Shown one piece after another: positions 23,453 to 31,983 of a stretch of DNA of 41,569 nt. Under the pieces are notes generated by a model. That model did no database searches, was not told the origin of the DNA, and saw only the letters and a program-made list of their open reading frames with translations. The position numbers were made by a program, and so were the translations under genes. Every line of letters starts with the position of its first letter. Position 1 is the stretch's first letter. This DNA is from an uncultured Actinomycetales bacterium (GTDB taxonomy: Bacteria; Actinomycetota; Actinomycetes; S36-B12). The stretch lies in assembly GCA_913063435.1 (NCBI GenBank), contig CAJXYI010000024.1, positions 1 to 41,569 of the forward strand. The letters are read 5' to 3'.

Positions 23453-24625
23453 CTACAACCGAGGTGATTCCTCGAGGCGACCCCACAGCAGCCCCAGTCG
23501 CAGCGCGAGGGCATCGCGCGGGTCGGTCGGACTGCGTCCGGTGAGGTGTTCTATCCGTTGTAGGCGATGCCGGACGGTGTTGACGTGGACGAACAGCGCG
23601 CGGGCGGTTCCCTCTAGGCTGCCGGTCTGCTCCAAGAACACCGCAGCGGTTGCGATCAACACCGGGTCGGTGTCGCGCAGTAACCGATAGGTCTCGAGCA
23701 CCAGGGCTTCCCGTGCTCCTGGTTCGCCGGCCATCGCTCGCTCAGGCAGCAATTCGGCGGCCGCGACGGGACGGGGAGCGTTCGGCCAGGCATGGGCGAC
23801 CTGCCAGGCGGCGCGCGCTGTGATGGCGTGGGCGGATGCTTCAGCGAGGCCGATCGCTGGTCCGGCGAGGACGAGTGGCCCGGGGCCGAAGTGCGGCTCG
23901 AGCACACGAATGATGCGCGCATGGTCGAGCGGTCTCATCGAGGTCGGTGCGCCGGTTGCAGCACCTGCGATGACCACGAGGGTGCGCCCGTGCAGCCCGG
24001 ACAGCACATCGATGCGGTGGTGATGGGCGGATCGGCGCAGCGAGTCCTCGACGGGCTCCTGCGGCGGTGAGCCGACCAGGATGATCACGCCGGCATCGGC
24101 GCTCCACCCCAGGGCCGCCGCCCGCGCCGGCAGCGACGGGTCGGGCTCGCTCTTGAGCAGGCCGTCGAGCACCAGGGCCTCCAGTCGGGCATCCCATGCC
24201 CCGCGTGCTTCCGCAGCACGGGCGTAGACCTCGGCGGCCGCGAAGGCGACCTCGCGGGAATAGGTCAAGATTGCAGCAAGCACCTCATCTGCCGACTCGG
24301 GTCCGGCGATGCGTGGCACGTGCTCCTCGATCAACTCGATCGTGCAGCGCACCATCGCCACCGTCTGTTCCAGCGAGATGGCGCGCGCGAGGTCGCGGGG
24401 TGCGGTGTCGAAGACGTCCACCGTGACCGCGGGGCGGGGGGCTTCATGGCCGAACCAGTCGACGAAGGCGGCGATGCCGGTTTGTGCGACGAGACTCACC
24501 CAGGCGCGCTCATCCGCGGGTAGCTCGCGAAACCACGGCAGGCGTTCATCCATCCGCGCCGTCGCAGCGGTTGCGAGTGCGCCGCTGGCGCGTTGCAGGC
24601 GTCGGGCCGCCTCGTTGCGGGTCAC
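23453..24625 (-). CDS. fasR: PucR-type transcriptional regulator, FasR-like
   Basis: A 390-residue regulator with a long N-terminal sensory region, a central GGDEF-like CdaR segment, and a C-terminal PucR-type helix-turn-helix (LETYRLLRDTDPVLIATAAV, then LEGTARALFVHVNTVRHRLQ, about 310-365). In Streptomyces the homologue FasR lies at the same place before fabD and activates the fab operon; the same order here supports that function. The frame is open much further upstream across the VIT gene, but GTG 24625 overlaps that gene's stop (GTGA) and gives the normal size. Transcription probably continues from aceE and the VIT gene. A 78-base gap separates it from fabD. Confidence 0.87.
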   Translation of the reverse strand: MTRNEAARRLQRASGALATAATARMDERLPWFRELPADERAWVSLVAQTGIAAFVDWFGHEAPRPAVTVDVFDTAPRDLARAISLEQTVAMVRCTIELIEEHVPRIAGPESADEVLAAILTYSREVAFAAAEVYARAAEARGAWDARLEALVLDGLLKSEPDPSLPARAAALGWSADAGVIILVGSPPQEPVEDSLRRSAHHHRIDVLSGLHGRTLVVIAGAATGAPTSMRPLDHARIIRVLEPHFGPGPLVLAGPAIGLAEASAHAITARAAWQVAHAWPNAPRPVAAAELLPERAMAGEPGAREALVLETYRLLRDTDPVLIATAAVFLEQTGSLEGTARALFVHVNTVRHRLQRIEHLTGRSPTDPRDALALRLGLLWGRLEESPRL

Positions 24626-25788
24626 CCGAGGGTGGCGGAATCGAGACCGGTGATCGCGCCGATGACGCGACCGATCGCGAAGGTGACTCCCGCGGCGATC
24701 GTGCCCACGATGAGTTGTCGGAATGCTCCATGGAGGGTGCCGCGGCCGGAGTATCGGCCGACTGCTCCGCCCACGACGAGCATCGCCATCCCGGCGAGCA
24801 CGATCGCGATGACCAGGGCGAGATTGCCACCGGTGAACAGATAGGGAAGCACCACGACGAACGCACCGATGGCGAAGGCGACGAAGCTGAACAGGGCCGC
24901 TCGGATCGGGGAGCCGAGTTCGTCGGGATTCAGTCCCAATTCCTCGCGTGCGAGGGTGTCCAGTGCGGTCTTGGGGTCGCTCATGATGCGTGCGGCAGTG
25001 CTCTTCGCGGTTTCCCGATCCAGGCCCTTGGCGCGATAGATCAATTCGAGTTCGCGCTGCTCCTCCTCGGGTTTCTCGGCGAGTTCGCGTGCCTCCATGT
25101 CGATCTCGCGTCGGAACAGATCGCGCTGGCTGGCCATGCTGACGTATTCGCCGGCCGCCATCGAGAACGCACCGGCAAGGAGTCCGGCGATGCCGGCGAA
25201 CAGGACCACACTGCGATCGATTCCCGATCCGGCGAATCCCATGACCAGTGCGGTATTGGACACCAGACCATCGCTGACACCGAAGATCGCCGCACGCCAC
25301 TTGCCCGATGCGTCAGCGCGATGCCATGACTCGCCGAAGTCGATCTCGCCACCTGAACCCAGCGTCGGTTCCGGGTGGACGAGCTCGTCGGATCCTTCGG
25401 TGCGCAGCCGGCGGAATGTCTCGGCGTGCTCGCGTTCATCGGTGGGCATCGTGGGCAGCGCCTCGGGCTCGTCGTCGTACATGCCGGCGTCCTCGCCCTC
25501 AGCCTCCTCGAGCCGTGCGAGCACATCGTCCATGCCGGCCGCCCGAGCCCGAGCGACGAGGGCTGCGTCATCGGCGGCGAGGGCTGTCGGGGCAGGAGGG
25601 ATGCTCACCCCGTATTCGCTGAGTTTGGCCAGCCAGTGCTCGGCGTGCTGATCCTCGATATCGGCGAGTTCGAGCAGCGCGTCACGGCGTTCGCCATCGG
25701 TGGTTTCGGCGAGCGCGCGATACAGCATCGCCGCGTTGCGTTCGGCTTCGAGATAGCGCAGGAAGCGCTTGGGGTCGCGTGAACTCAT
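24622..25788 (-). CDS. Ferritin-like/VIT1 membrane fusion protein (MbfA-like)
   Basis: A 388-residue two-domain protein. Residues about 1-60 and 110-130 form a ferritin-like (erythrin) helix pair with potential diiron ligands: LEAERNAAMLYRAL, ELADIEDQHAEHW (Glu 45, His 48) and DEREHAETFRRL. Residues about 165-388 are a VIT1/CCC1-type iron or manganese transporter: AAIFGVSDGLVSNTALVMGFAG in the first helix, AGAFSMAAGEYVSMASQRD, a charged cytoplasmic segment, then three more helices. Such fusions (MbfA in alpha-proteobacteria) export iron. It sits in one operon with aceE (nine bases upstream) and fasR (overlap). Whether Fe or Mn is moved, and in which direction, is inferred from the family. Confidence 0.85.
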   Translation of the reverse strand: MSSRDPKRFLRYLEAERNAAMLYRALAETTDGERRDALLELADIEDQHAEHWLAKLSEYGVSIPPAPTALAADDAALVARARAAGMDDVLARLEEAEGEDAGMYDDEPEALPTMPTDEREHAETFRRLRTEGSDELVHPEPTLGSGGEIDFGESWHRADASGKWRAAIFGVSDGLVSNTALVMGFAGSGIDRSVVLFAGIAGLLAGAFSMAAGEYVSMASQRDLFRREIDMEARELAEKPEEEQRELELIYRAKGLDRETAKSTAARIMSDPKTALDTLAREELGLNPDELGSPIRAALFSFVAFAIGAFVVVLPYLFTGGNLALVIAIVLAGMAMLVVGGAVGRYSGRGTLHGAFRQLIVGTIAAGVTFAIGRVIGAITGLDSATLG

Positions 25789-25797
25789 CGGGTGTTC

Positions 25798-28542
25798 CTA
25801 TCCGGTTCCTTCGGTGTTTCCAGCGTCGGCAGCCGACGGGTCGTCGAGTCGGTACCGCTCGAGGGCATTGCGCACCAGGGCCGCATCGATGTCCCCGCGT
25901 GCGGCCAGTCGGGACAGAGTCTGCACGGTGATGGATTCGGCGTCGACGAGGAAGTGTCGCCGCAGTGCCCCGCGGGTGTCCGACATGCCCCATCCGTCGG
26001 TTCCCAGGGTGGTGTAGTCGCCGGGAACCCACGGGCCGATCTGGTCTGCCACGGCGCGCATGTAATCACTGACGCCTACGACGGGGGCGGCTGCATCGGC
26101 GAGGCGCTGCGTCACATAGGGCACACCCGGTGCGGCGTCGGGATCGAGAAGTCTCCTCCGATCGCAGGCGAGGCCGTCGCGGCGCAGTTCGCTCCACGAA
26201 GTCACCGACCACACGTCGGTGGCCACGCCCCAGTCCTCGCGCAGAAGCCGCTGGGCCTCCAGTGCCCAGGGCACGGCAACCCCAGACGCGAGCAGTGTCG
26301 CCCGCGGGTTATCGCCGGCCGGCGCGGTGCTCACGCGATGCATGCCGCGCACGATTCCCTCGGCGTCGACATCGTCGGGTTCGGCCGGCTGCACGTACGG
26401 CTCGTTGTAGACGGTGAGGTAGTAGAAGACATTCTCGGGATGTTCGCCGTACATCCGCTTCAGGCCATCCGCGACGATGTGGCCGAGCTCGTAGGCATAG
26501 GCCGGGTCATAGGCGATCACCGCCGGGTTCGTCGATGCCAGCAGCGGGGAGTGTCCGTCCTCGTGTTGCAGGCCCTCACCGTTGAGTGTCGTGCGACCCG
26601 CGGTGGCACCGAGGACGAATCCGCGGGCCATCTGGTCCATGGCCGCCCAGAATCCATCGCCGGTCCGCTGGAATCCGAACATCGAATAGAAGATGTACAC
26701 CGGGATCATGGGTTCGCCCTGCGTGGAATACGACGATCCCGCGGCGGTGAACGATGCGACCGAGCCGGCTTCATTGATCCCCTCATGCAGGATCTGGCCA
26801 TCGGGGGCCTCGTTATAGCTGAGCACCAGGTCACGATCGACGGATAGGTACTGCTGACCAAGCGGGTTGTAGATCTTCGCGGTCGGGAATAGCGAGTCCA
26901 TGCCGAAGGTGCGCGCCTCGTCGGGGATGATCGGCACGAAACGAGCACCGATGCCTTCATCGCGCATCAGGTCCTTGAGTAATCGAACGAACGCCATCGT
27001 CGTGGCCACCGGCTGCTTGCCGGATCCACGGCGGACGACGTCGTAGGTCTTCGCATCGGGCAACGGCAGCGGCTTGGCGCGAACACGTCGCTCGGGGATC
27101 GAGCCACCGAGCCGGCGACGTCGATCGAGCATGTAGCGCATCGTCTCGTCGTCGGCTCCGGGGTGGAAGTACGGCGGCAGCACACCATCGCCGAGTTCGG
27201 CATCGCTGATCGGAATCTGCAGGCGATCGCGGAAGAGTTTCAGGTCGTCCAGGGTGAGCTTTTTCATCTGATGGGTGGCGTTGCGCGCTTCGAAGTGCGA
27301 ACCGAGGGTGTAGCCCTTGATGGTCTTGGCCAAGATCACCGTCGGCTGCCCGGTCGTCTCGACCGCAGCCTTGTATGCGGCATAGACCTTGCGGTAGTCG
27401 TGGCCGCCGCGCTGCAAGGACCAGACTTCCTCGTCGCTCCAGCCCTCGACCATCTTCAGCGCTCGCGGGTCACGGGCGAAGAAATGCTCGCGGACGAAAG
27501 CCCCGTCCTCGGCCTTGAATGTCTGGAAGTCGCCATCCGGGGTGGAGTTCATGATGTTGACGAGTGCGCCATCGCGATCACGTGCGAGCAACTCATCCCA
27601 CTTGCGTCCCCAGATCACCTTGATGACATTCCATCCGGCACCGCGATACAGCGACTCCAACTCCTGGATGATCTTGCCGTTGCCCCGCACGGGCCCATCG
27701 AGTCGTTGCAGGTTGCAGTTGACGACGAAGACGAGGTTGTCCAACTCCTCGCGGGCGGCGAGTCCGAGCGCTCCGGCGGACTCGACCTCGTCCATTTCGC
27801 CATCACCGAGGAACGCCCAGACCCGCTGCTGCGAGGTGTCCTTGATTCCGCGATGGTGCAGGTACTTATTGAATCGAGCCTGATAGATCGCGTTGAGCGG
27901 ACCCAGACCCATGGACACGGTCGGGAACTGCCAGAACCACGGCATCAAGCGCGGATGCGGATAGGACGGCAGGCCGCCACCGGGATGGGACAGTTCCTGG
28001 CGGAATCCGTCGAGTTGCTCCTGGGTCAGTCGTCCCTCGAGGAACGCGCGGGCATAGATCCCCGGGGAGGCGTGGCCTTGGAAGTACAGCTGGTCGCCAC
28101 CACCGGGGTGATCAGGGCCGCGGAAGAAGTGGTTGAAACCGACCTCGTACAGCGATGCCGACGAGGCATAGGTGGAGATGTGGCCTCCGACCGAGACACC
28201 GGGACGTTGAGCGCGGTGCACCATGACTGCGGCGTTCCAGCGCACATAGCGCCGGAACTGCCGCTCGAGGGCTTCATCGCCGGGGAACCAGGGTTCCATC
28301 TCCGGGGGAATCGTGTTGATGTAGTCGGTGGAACGCAGGCTGGGGATGCCGACATTGCGTTCAGCGGCCCGCCGTAACAGCGCGAGCATGAGGTAACGGG
28401 CCCGGTAGGGACCGGCCGCGTCGATGACCTGATCGAGGGATGTCGTCCACTCCGTGGTCTCATCGGGATCGACGTCGACGTATTGCGTGGGCAGGCCACC
28501 GGCGAGGAGCGGCTGGGGGCGAAACAGCGGGTCTGCGGTCAT
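25798..28542 (-). CDS. aceE: Pyruvate dehydrogenase E1 component, homodimeric
   Basis: AceE decarboxylates pyruvate with thiamine diphosphate and reductively acetylates the lipoyl E2, producing acetyl-CoA. The 914-residue length matches the homodimeric type. Landmarks are [20 protein letters not shown] (about 121), the thiamine diphosphate/Mg motif GDGEMDE continuing to [12 protein letters not shown] (about 250-283), [10 protein letters not shown] and [11 protein letters not shown] in the C-terminal half. An ATG after GAAAGGGC-type sequence is the start. It heads a leftward run through the VIT gene, fasR and the fab genes, placing acetyl-CoA supply upstream of fatty acid synthesis. Upstream DNA contains an inverted repeat and direct repeats that could be regulator sites. 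Confidence 0.96.
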   Translation of the reverse strand: MTADPLFRPQPLLAGGLPTQYVDVDPDETTEWTTSLDQVIDAAGPYRARYLMLALLRRAAERNVGIPSLRSTDYINTIPPEMEPWFPGDEALERQFRRYVRWNAAVMVHRAQRPGVSVGGHISTYASSASLYEVGFNHFFRGPDHPGGGDQLYFQGHASPGIYARAFLEGRLTQEQLDGFRQELSHPGGGLPSYPHPRLMPWFWQFPTVSMGLGPLNAIYQARFNKYLHHRGIKDTSQQRVWAFLGDGEMDEVESAGALGLAAREELDNLVFVVNCNLQRLDGPVRGNGKIIQELESLYRGAGWNVIKVIWGRKWDELLARDRDGALVNIMNSTPDGDFQTFKAEDGAFVREHFFARDPRALKMVEGWSDEEVWSLQRGGHDYRKVYAAYKAAVETTGQPTVILAKTIKGYTLGSHFEARNATHQMKKLTLDDLKLFRDRLQIPISDAELGDGVLPPYFHPGADDETMRYMLDRRRRLGGSIPERRVRAKPLPLPDAKTYDVVRRGSGKQPVATTMAFVRLLKDLMRDEGIGARFVPIIPDEARTFGMDSLFPTAKIYNPLGQQYLSVDRDLVLSYNEAPDGQILHEGINEAGSVASFTAAGSSYSTQGEPMIPVYIFYSMFGFQRTGDGFWAAMDQMARGFVLGATAGRTTLNGEGLQHEDGHSPLLASTNPAVIAYDPAYAYELGHIVADGLKRMYGEHPENVFYYLTVYNEPYVQPAEPDDVDAEGIVRGMHRVSTAPAGDNPRATLLASGVAVPWALEAQRLLREDWGVATDVWSVTSWSELRRDGLACDRRRLLDPDAAPGVPYVTQRLADAAAPVVGVSDYMRAVADQIGPWVPGDYTTLGTDGWGMSDTRGALRRHFLVDAESITVQTLSRLAARGDIDAALVRNALERYRLDDPSAADAGNTEGTG

Positions 28543-28591
28543 GAGCGCCCTTTCTGGTGGATGGGCCGGTCTGGTGGACAGGCCCGCGGTT

Positions 28592-28612
28592 GGGGTTCCT
28601 CGTGGGAACCCC
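28592..28612. promoter_or_regulatory. 8-5-8 perfect inverted repeat upstream of aceE
   Basis: GGGGTTCC-TCGTG-GGAACCCC lies 50-70 bases before the aceE ATG. It could be an operator or, in the aceE mRNA leader, a stable hairpin. It is followed on the far side by TATCCT on the plus strand (28616-28621), a possible -10 for the divergent DUF3052 gene. Confidence 0.5.
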
Positions 28613-28652
28613 GCCTATCCTTGCGTACGTTCGAAGAAGAGGCTACGACGGT

Positions 28653-28700
28653 CAACAGACCGGCAAGTCGGGCAACTGACCGGTAATAACGCCAAGTCGG
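28653..28700. repeat. Interleaved direct repeats in the aceE/DUF3052 intergenic region
   Basis: CAACAGACCGG (28653) recurs as CAACTGACCGG (28673) with a 20-base period, and CAAGTCGG occurs at 28664 and 28693. A spacing of about two helical turns suits a dimeric regulator. The region otherwise holds no gene. Confidence 0.4.
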
Positions 28701-28777
28701 TTGCGCAGTCGTGCTGCTTCCGATGGACTACGCACACCGCCGAAGCTCGGCGGCACCTTTGACTGGGAGGTTCGACC

Positions 28778-29194
28778 GTGTCCGCCGACGGTGCGGCTGT
28801 ACTCGCGTTGCTGGGTGTGCAACCCGGTCACGTCATCTGGGAGATCGGTGCCGATGGCGACTGCGACGAGCAGGTGCGTGCCGCCTTCACCGCAGCCGAG
28901 GATGTCGAACTCATCGGCGAGGACGAGGACCCGGAGGATGTCGTCGACCTGGTGCTGCTGTGGTGGCGCGAGGACGATGGCGATCTCGTGGACGCGCTCG
29001 TGGATGCGATCGGGCCGCTCGCCGATCATGGCGTCGTGTGGTTGCTGACCCCCAAACCTGGTCGTGATGGACACGTCGAGCCCGAGGACATCTCGGATTC
29101 GGCTCCCACGGCGGGATTGCAGCAGACGTCGACGGTGAGTGCGGGCCGGGACTGGCAGGGCACGCGCCTAGTCGCGCCGAAGGCGCGCAAGTAA
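28778..29194 (+). CDS. DUF3052 family protein
   Basis: A 138-residue acidic cytoplasmic protein of the actinobacterial DUF3052 family. Visible blocks are LGVQPGHVIWEIGADGDCDE (about 11-30), DLVLLWWREDDGDLVDALVD (about 56-75), GVVWLLTPKPGRDGHVEPED and the C-terminal DWQGTRLVAPKARK. The function is unknown; homologues near aceE in other actinobacteria suggest a conserved neighbourhood. The GTG start has GGGAGG seven bases upstream. Its last 27 bases overlap the converging gene on the other strand. Confidence 0.88.
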   Translation: MSADGAAVLALLGVQPGHVIWEIGADGDCDEQVRAAFTAAEDVELIGEDEDPEDVVDLVLLWWREDDGDLVDALVDAIGPLADHGVVWLLTPKPGRDGHVEPEDISDSAPTAGLQQTSTVSAGRDWQGTRLVAPKARK

Positions 29195-30106
29195 GGATCC
29201 TAATTTCGACGCGGTCGATGTCATTCCATCGACCGCGGTGAACACGGCGCGTAGGCCTTCGCCACCGGGTAGGTCGGGGGCGAAGGTCAGGCCCCGTGCG
29301 ACGTGCATCAGGCCGCCGATGTCGACGACCTCGATCTCTCGGCGGGCGAGTGCGGTGACGGGGGAGCGTGCCCCGCTCGTGATCTGCCAGACCATCTCGG
29401 TGGGGCCGATGAGGCGCGGCAGGTCGGACACATCGGTGCTCAGGTGCCATGAGCCCGGTGATGCGCATACTCCGATCTCGATGTCGGGGGTGGTGATCGC
29501 CAACCGGTAATCATCGTCCCCGGGGGCCTGGGCGCACACCGCCCCGACGCTGTCGATCAGGGAATGCAGGGCGATGCGTGACAGCGGTGATGCATCTATT
29601 CCCGTGTCGCTGATCAATCCGCTGTCGTTGACGGTGCGCTGAATCGCCACTGCTCCTGCACCGACCATGGTGCCCAGGGGTACGACGCCGAGCGGTCCGC
29701 CGATGGGTGCGCCAGCTTCATCGGGCGCGTGAGGTGCCCATGCTTCGATCGCGTCGCGTGCGGCATTCCACGCCGCAGCGATCCGTTCGATGTCCGCACC
29801 CGCGTAGCGCTGCGTGATTTCGGCATCGATGAGTCGCTGAGGTGGAGGTGTGGTGTCTGCGCGAGCGGCCGCCTCACGCCGATCGGCCAGGTTCACGCCG
29901 TGCGGCCACTCGCCGATGCCGAGCAGTACGTCCCGCACGGTGCTGCCTCGCCGACGGGAGGGCGCATCGAGGTCGATTCGCGCATTCGGGTCGGAATCGG
30001 TGGAGTCGGCGGATACCAACGCTGCGATGGCGATGTCCCAGGCCTGGAGGATGTTGGTGATGAGCCCGTCGAGATCGGCCTGGGCCCGTCCGTACCGGAT
30101 TTCCAC
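29168..30106 (-). CDS. Uncharacterised protein, possibly of the mycothiol-dependent maleylpyruvate isomerase (DinB-like) type
   Basis: A 312-residue protein with an N-terminal helical part containing RRRGSTVRDVLLGIGEWPHG, which resembles the TVRDVLAHL block of maleylpyruvate isomerase N-terminal domains. A middle part has PLSRIALHSLIDSVGAV, where a metal-binding His could lie, and the C-terminal part (about 230-310) is beta-rich with a Trp (MVWQITSGARSPVTALARRE) like that seen in such proteins. The similarity is weak, so the function is open. An open frame starts at 30172, but GTG 30106 has GGAGG eight bases upstream and removes an odd Arg/Pro-rich leader. It converges on DUF3052 with a 27-base coding overlap. 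Confidence 0.6.
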   Translation of the reverse strand: MEIRYGRAQADLDGLITNILQAWDIAIAALVSADSTDSDPNARIDLDAPSRRRGSTVRDVLLGIGEWPHGVNLADRREAAARADTTPPPQRLIDAEITQRYAGADIERIAAAWNAARDAIEAWAPHAPDEAGAPIGGPLGVVPLGTMVGAGAVAIQRTVNDSGLISDTGIDASPLSRIALHSLIDSVGAVCAQAPGDDDYRLAITTPDIEIGVCASPGSWHLSTDVSDLPRLIGPTEMVWQITSGARSPVTALARREIEVVDIGGLMHVARGLTFAPDLPGGEGLRAVFTAVDGMTSTASKLGSLLARLRRD

Positions 30107-30192
30107 GTGGGGAGCCTCCGCTGCAGCAATCGTGGGCCGTGGTCGCCGGCGTCTCGGGCCGCCGACGACCACGGCCTACGCCTAGTGCACAC

Positions 30193-30209
30193 CGGATTGC
30201 CCGAATCCG
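30193..30209. other. Small 6-5-6 hairpin downstream of tRNA-Val
   Basis: CGGATT-GCCCG-AATCCG can fold into a short hairpin 44 bases past the 3' end of the tRNA gene (minus strand). There is no T-run, so a terminator role is doubtful. Confidence 0.25.
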
Positions 30210-30252
30210 CATCACGAAAACGTCGGATGTACCTGTCCCGTGTGTCTGGTAG

Positions 30253-30329
30253 TGGTGGGCCCGGCCGGGCTCGAACCGGCGACCCCGTCCTTGTAAGGGA
30301 CGTGCTCTAGCCAACTGAGCTACAGGCCC
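30253..30329 (-). tRNA. tRNA-Val (anticodon UAC)
   Basis: The minus strand folds into a full cloverleaf of 77 bases including an encoded CCA end. The 7-bp acceptor stem pairs GGGCCTG with CGGGCCC (one G-T pair), the D arm is AGCTCAGTTGGCTAGAGC, and the anticodon stem is CGTCC/GGACG with loop CTTACAA (anticodon TAC). The T arm contains GGTTCGAGCC. It reads GTA and, by wobble, other valine codons. Confidence 0.97.
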
Positions 30330-30352
30330 AAGGGGGGAGGCTACCCCCTCGG

Positions 30353-30358
30353 TACTGT
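30353..30358 (+). promoter_or_regulatory. Predicted -10 element of the nif3-like operon
   Basis: TACTGT lies six bases before the GTG at 30365, with no ribosome binding site, predicting a leaderless mRNA. Confidence 0.5.
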
Positions 30359-30364
30359 GCACCT

Positions 30365-31228
30365 GTGACCTCATGGCAGTCCACACCCGAATCCGAAGCG
30401 GGGTCCGCCCCGGCTCTGGGCGAGGTGATCGCGGCTTTCGAGGCGCGTTACCCGCCGTCACTCGCTGAGTCCTGGGATGCCGTGGGGTGGGTGTGTGGTG
30501 ACCCGCAGACCCGAGTGACCCGGGTGCTGTTCGCCGTCGATCCGACCGAAGAAGTGGCGGCGGAAGCCGCAGGCCTCGGGGCGGAGGTGATCATCACGCA
30601 CCATCCGCTGTTCTTGACACCCGTCCACGGAGTTGCTGCGCTGACACCGGGTGGCCGGCTTGTGCACGGGCTCATCGAGCAGGGTCGTGCCCTCTATGTC
30701 GCCCACACCAACGCTGATCGAGCCCACTCCGGTGTTTCGGATGCTCTAGCCGAGATTCTGGGTGTCGTGGACACGGTTGCGCTGGTGCGCGATGACAACG
30801 ATCCAACGGTCGGCTTGGGTCGCATCGGCAGGCTTGCTGATCCGGTGACGCTGGCTGAATTCGCGGAGCGGGTGGCGACAGCGTTACCGGCCACCGCCCA
30901 GGGTGTACGCGCAGCGGGTGATCCCCAGGTGATGATCGAGAAGGTCGCGGTGTGCGGGGGATCGGGAGAATCCCTGGCAGGAGCCGCCGAGCGGGCAGGC
31001 GCCGATGTGTTCGTGACGGCCGATGCGAAGCATCATCGAACATTGGATCACCGGGCAGCCGGCGGCTGCGCCATCATCGACGTGGCGCACTGGGCGAGCG
31101 AGTGGCCTTGGCTGAATATCGCCGCTGCCCACCTGCGCGAGGATCTGGGCAATACGGTGGAGACCGTGGTGTCGACGCATGTCACCGATCCTTGGTCCCT
31201 GCATGTCCCTGCTCGCCCCCGTTCGTGA
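30365..31228 (+). CDS. Nif3-like dinuclear metal centre protein (DUF34)
   Basis: A 287-residue protein of the Nif3/YbgI family, a conserved cytoplasmic hexamer-type protein with a two-metal site; the biochemical role is uncertain, and GTP cyclohydrolase I type 2 annotations are common but weak. Metal ligand motifs are all present: ITHHPLF (about 78), AHTNAD (about 118), FVTADAKHHR (about 219) and IDVAHWASEW (about 239). The GTG start is supported by the TACTGT hexamer. It is the first gene of a three-gene operon (zinc ribbon, RNase H/phosphatase) conserved in actinobacteria. Confidence 0.92.
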   Translation: MTSWQSTPESEAGSAPALGEVIAAFEARYPPSLAESWDAVGWVCGDPQTRVTRVLFAVDPTEEVAAEAAGLGAEVIITHHPLFLTPVHGVAALTPGGRLVHGLIEQGRALYVAHTNADRAHSGVSDALAEILGVVDTVALVRDDNDPTVGLGRIGRLADPVTLAEFAERVATALPATAQGVRAAGDPQVMIEKVAVCGGSGESLAGAAERAGADVFVTADAKHHRTLDHRAAGGCAIIDVAHWASEWPWLNIAAAHLREDLGNTVETVVSTHVTDPWSLHVPARPRS

Positions 31229-31983
31229 AGGAGTCCACCCTGAACGCCGATCCCGATCATCAGTTGCGCCTGCTCAACGTGCAGGCGTTGGATACCGATC
31301 TCGACCGAATCCAGCACCGTCGAAGCAATCTGGACGAACAGGCTCGGGTGGATGATCTGTCCACCCAGTCCCGAGTGATCGCCGACCGGTTGACCGCGAT
31401 CGAGGTCGAGGTCGCCGATTTGAGCCTCGAGCAGCGCAAGGCCGATAACGATGTCGAACTCGTCCGCGAGAGAGCAGCCAAGGATGCTGCTCTGCTCGAT
31501 TCGGGGACGATCACCGATTCCAAGCAATTGACCCACCTGCAATCGGAGATCTCGTCGCTGGCACGCCGTCAGGCCGAGTTGGAAGACGTTGAGATCGAGA
31601 TCATGGAACGGCTCGAGGGCGCCGAACACCGATTGCGTGACCTCACCGCGGACAAGGAGCGGTTGGATGCGGAATCAGAACAGGCACGTCAGGACCTGCA
31701 GCGAGTCCTCGACGAACTCGAGGCGACTGAATCTCAGACGCGATCCGAGCGCGATGTGCTCGCGGCCGAGATCGCACCGGATCTCCTTGGTCTTTATGAG
31801 CGCCTGCGCAGCGAATACAGCGGCGTCGGGGCAGCGAAACTCTTCCGTGGCCGCTGCGAGGGATGTCGGATCGAGTTGACCCCGGTGGACATCTCCCGGA
31901 TTCGCGAGGCAGCCCCCGACGAGGTTCTGCGGTGCGAGGAGTGCCGGCGGATCCTGGTGCGAACCGATGAGTCCGGGCTGTGA
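31225..31983 (+). CDS. Coiled-coil zinc ribbon protein (CT398-like)
   Basis: A roughly 250-residue protein with a long Glu/Arg/Leu-rich coiled coil (about 20-190) and a C-terminal zinc ribbon built from RCEGCRIEL and LRCEECRRIL. Homologues have a hairpin coiled coil and are thought to bind nucleic acid or protein partners; no enzymatic role is established. GTG 31225 overlaps the nif3 stop as GTGA. However, an AAGGAG ribosome site sits six bases before an in-frame CTG at 31240, from which the protein would begin (M)NADPDHQLRLL, matching the N-terminus I expect of this family; that is an alternative start. It overlaps the next gene by four bases. Confidence 0.88.
   Translation: MKESTLNADPDHQLRLLNVQALDTDLDRIQHRRSNLDEQARVDDLSTQSRVIADRLTAIEVEVADLSLEQRKADNDVELVRERAAKDAALLDSGTITDSKQLTHLQSEISSLARRQAELEDVEIEIMERLEGAEHRLRDLTADKERLDAESEQARQDLQRVLDELEATESQTRSERDVLAAEIAPDLLGLYERLRSEYSGVGAAKLFRGRCEGCRIELTPVDISRIREAAPDEVLRCEECRRILVRTDESGL

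Noticed and set aside
24626-25300. N-terminal extension of the PucR-type regulator to 615 residues
   Set aside because: The extra part is Arg-rich out-of-frame translation of the VIT gene; the GTG at 24625 with a GTGA overlap gives the normal family length.
25792-28377. Long open frames on the plus strand opposite aceE
   Set aside because: They are antisense shadows of a highly conserved 914-residue enzyme and have no recognisable domain or ribosome site.
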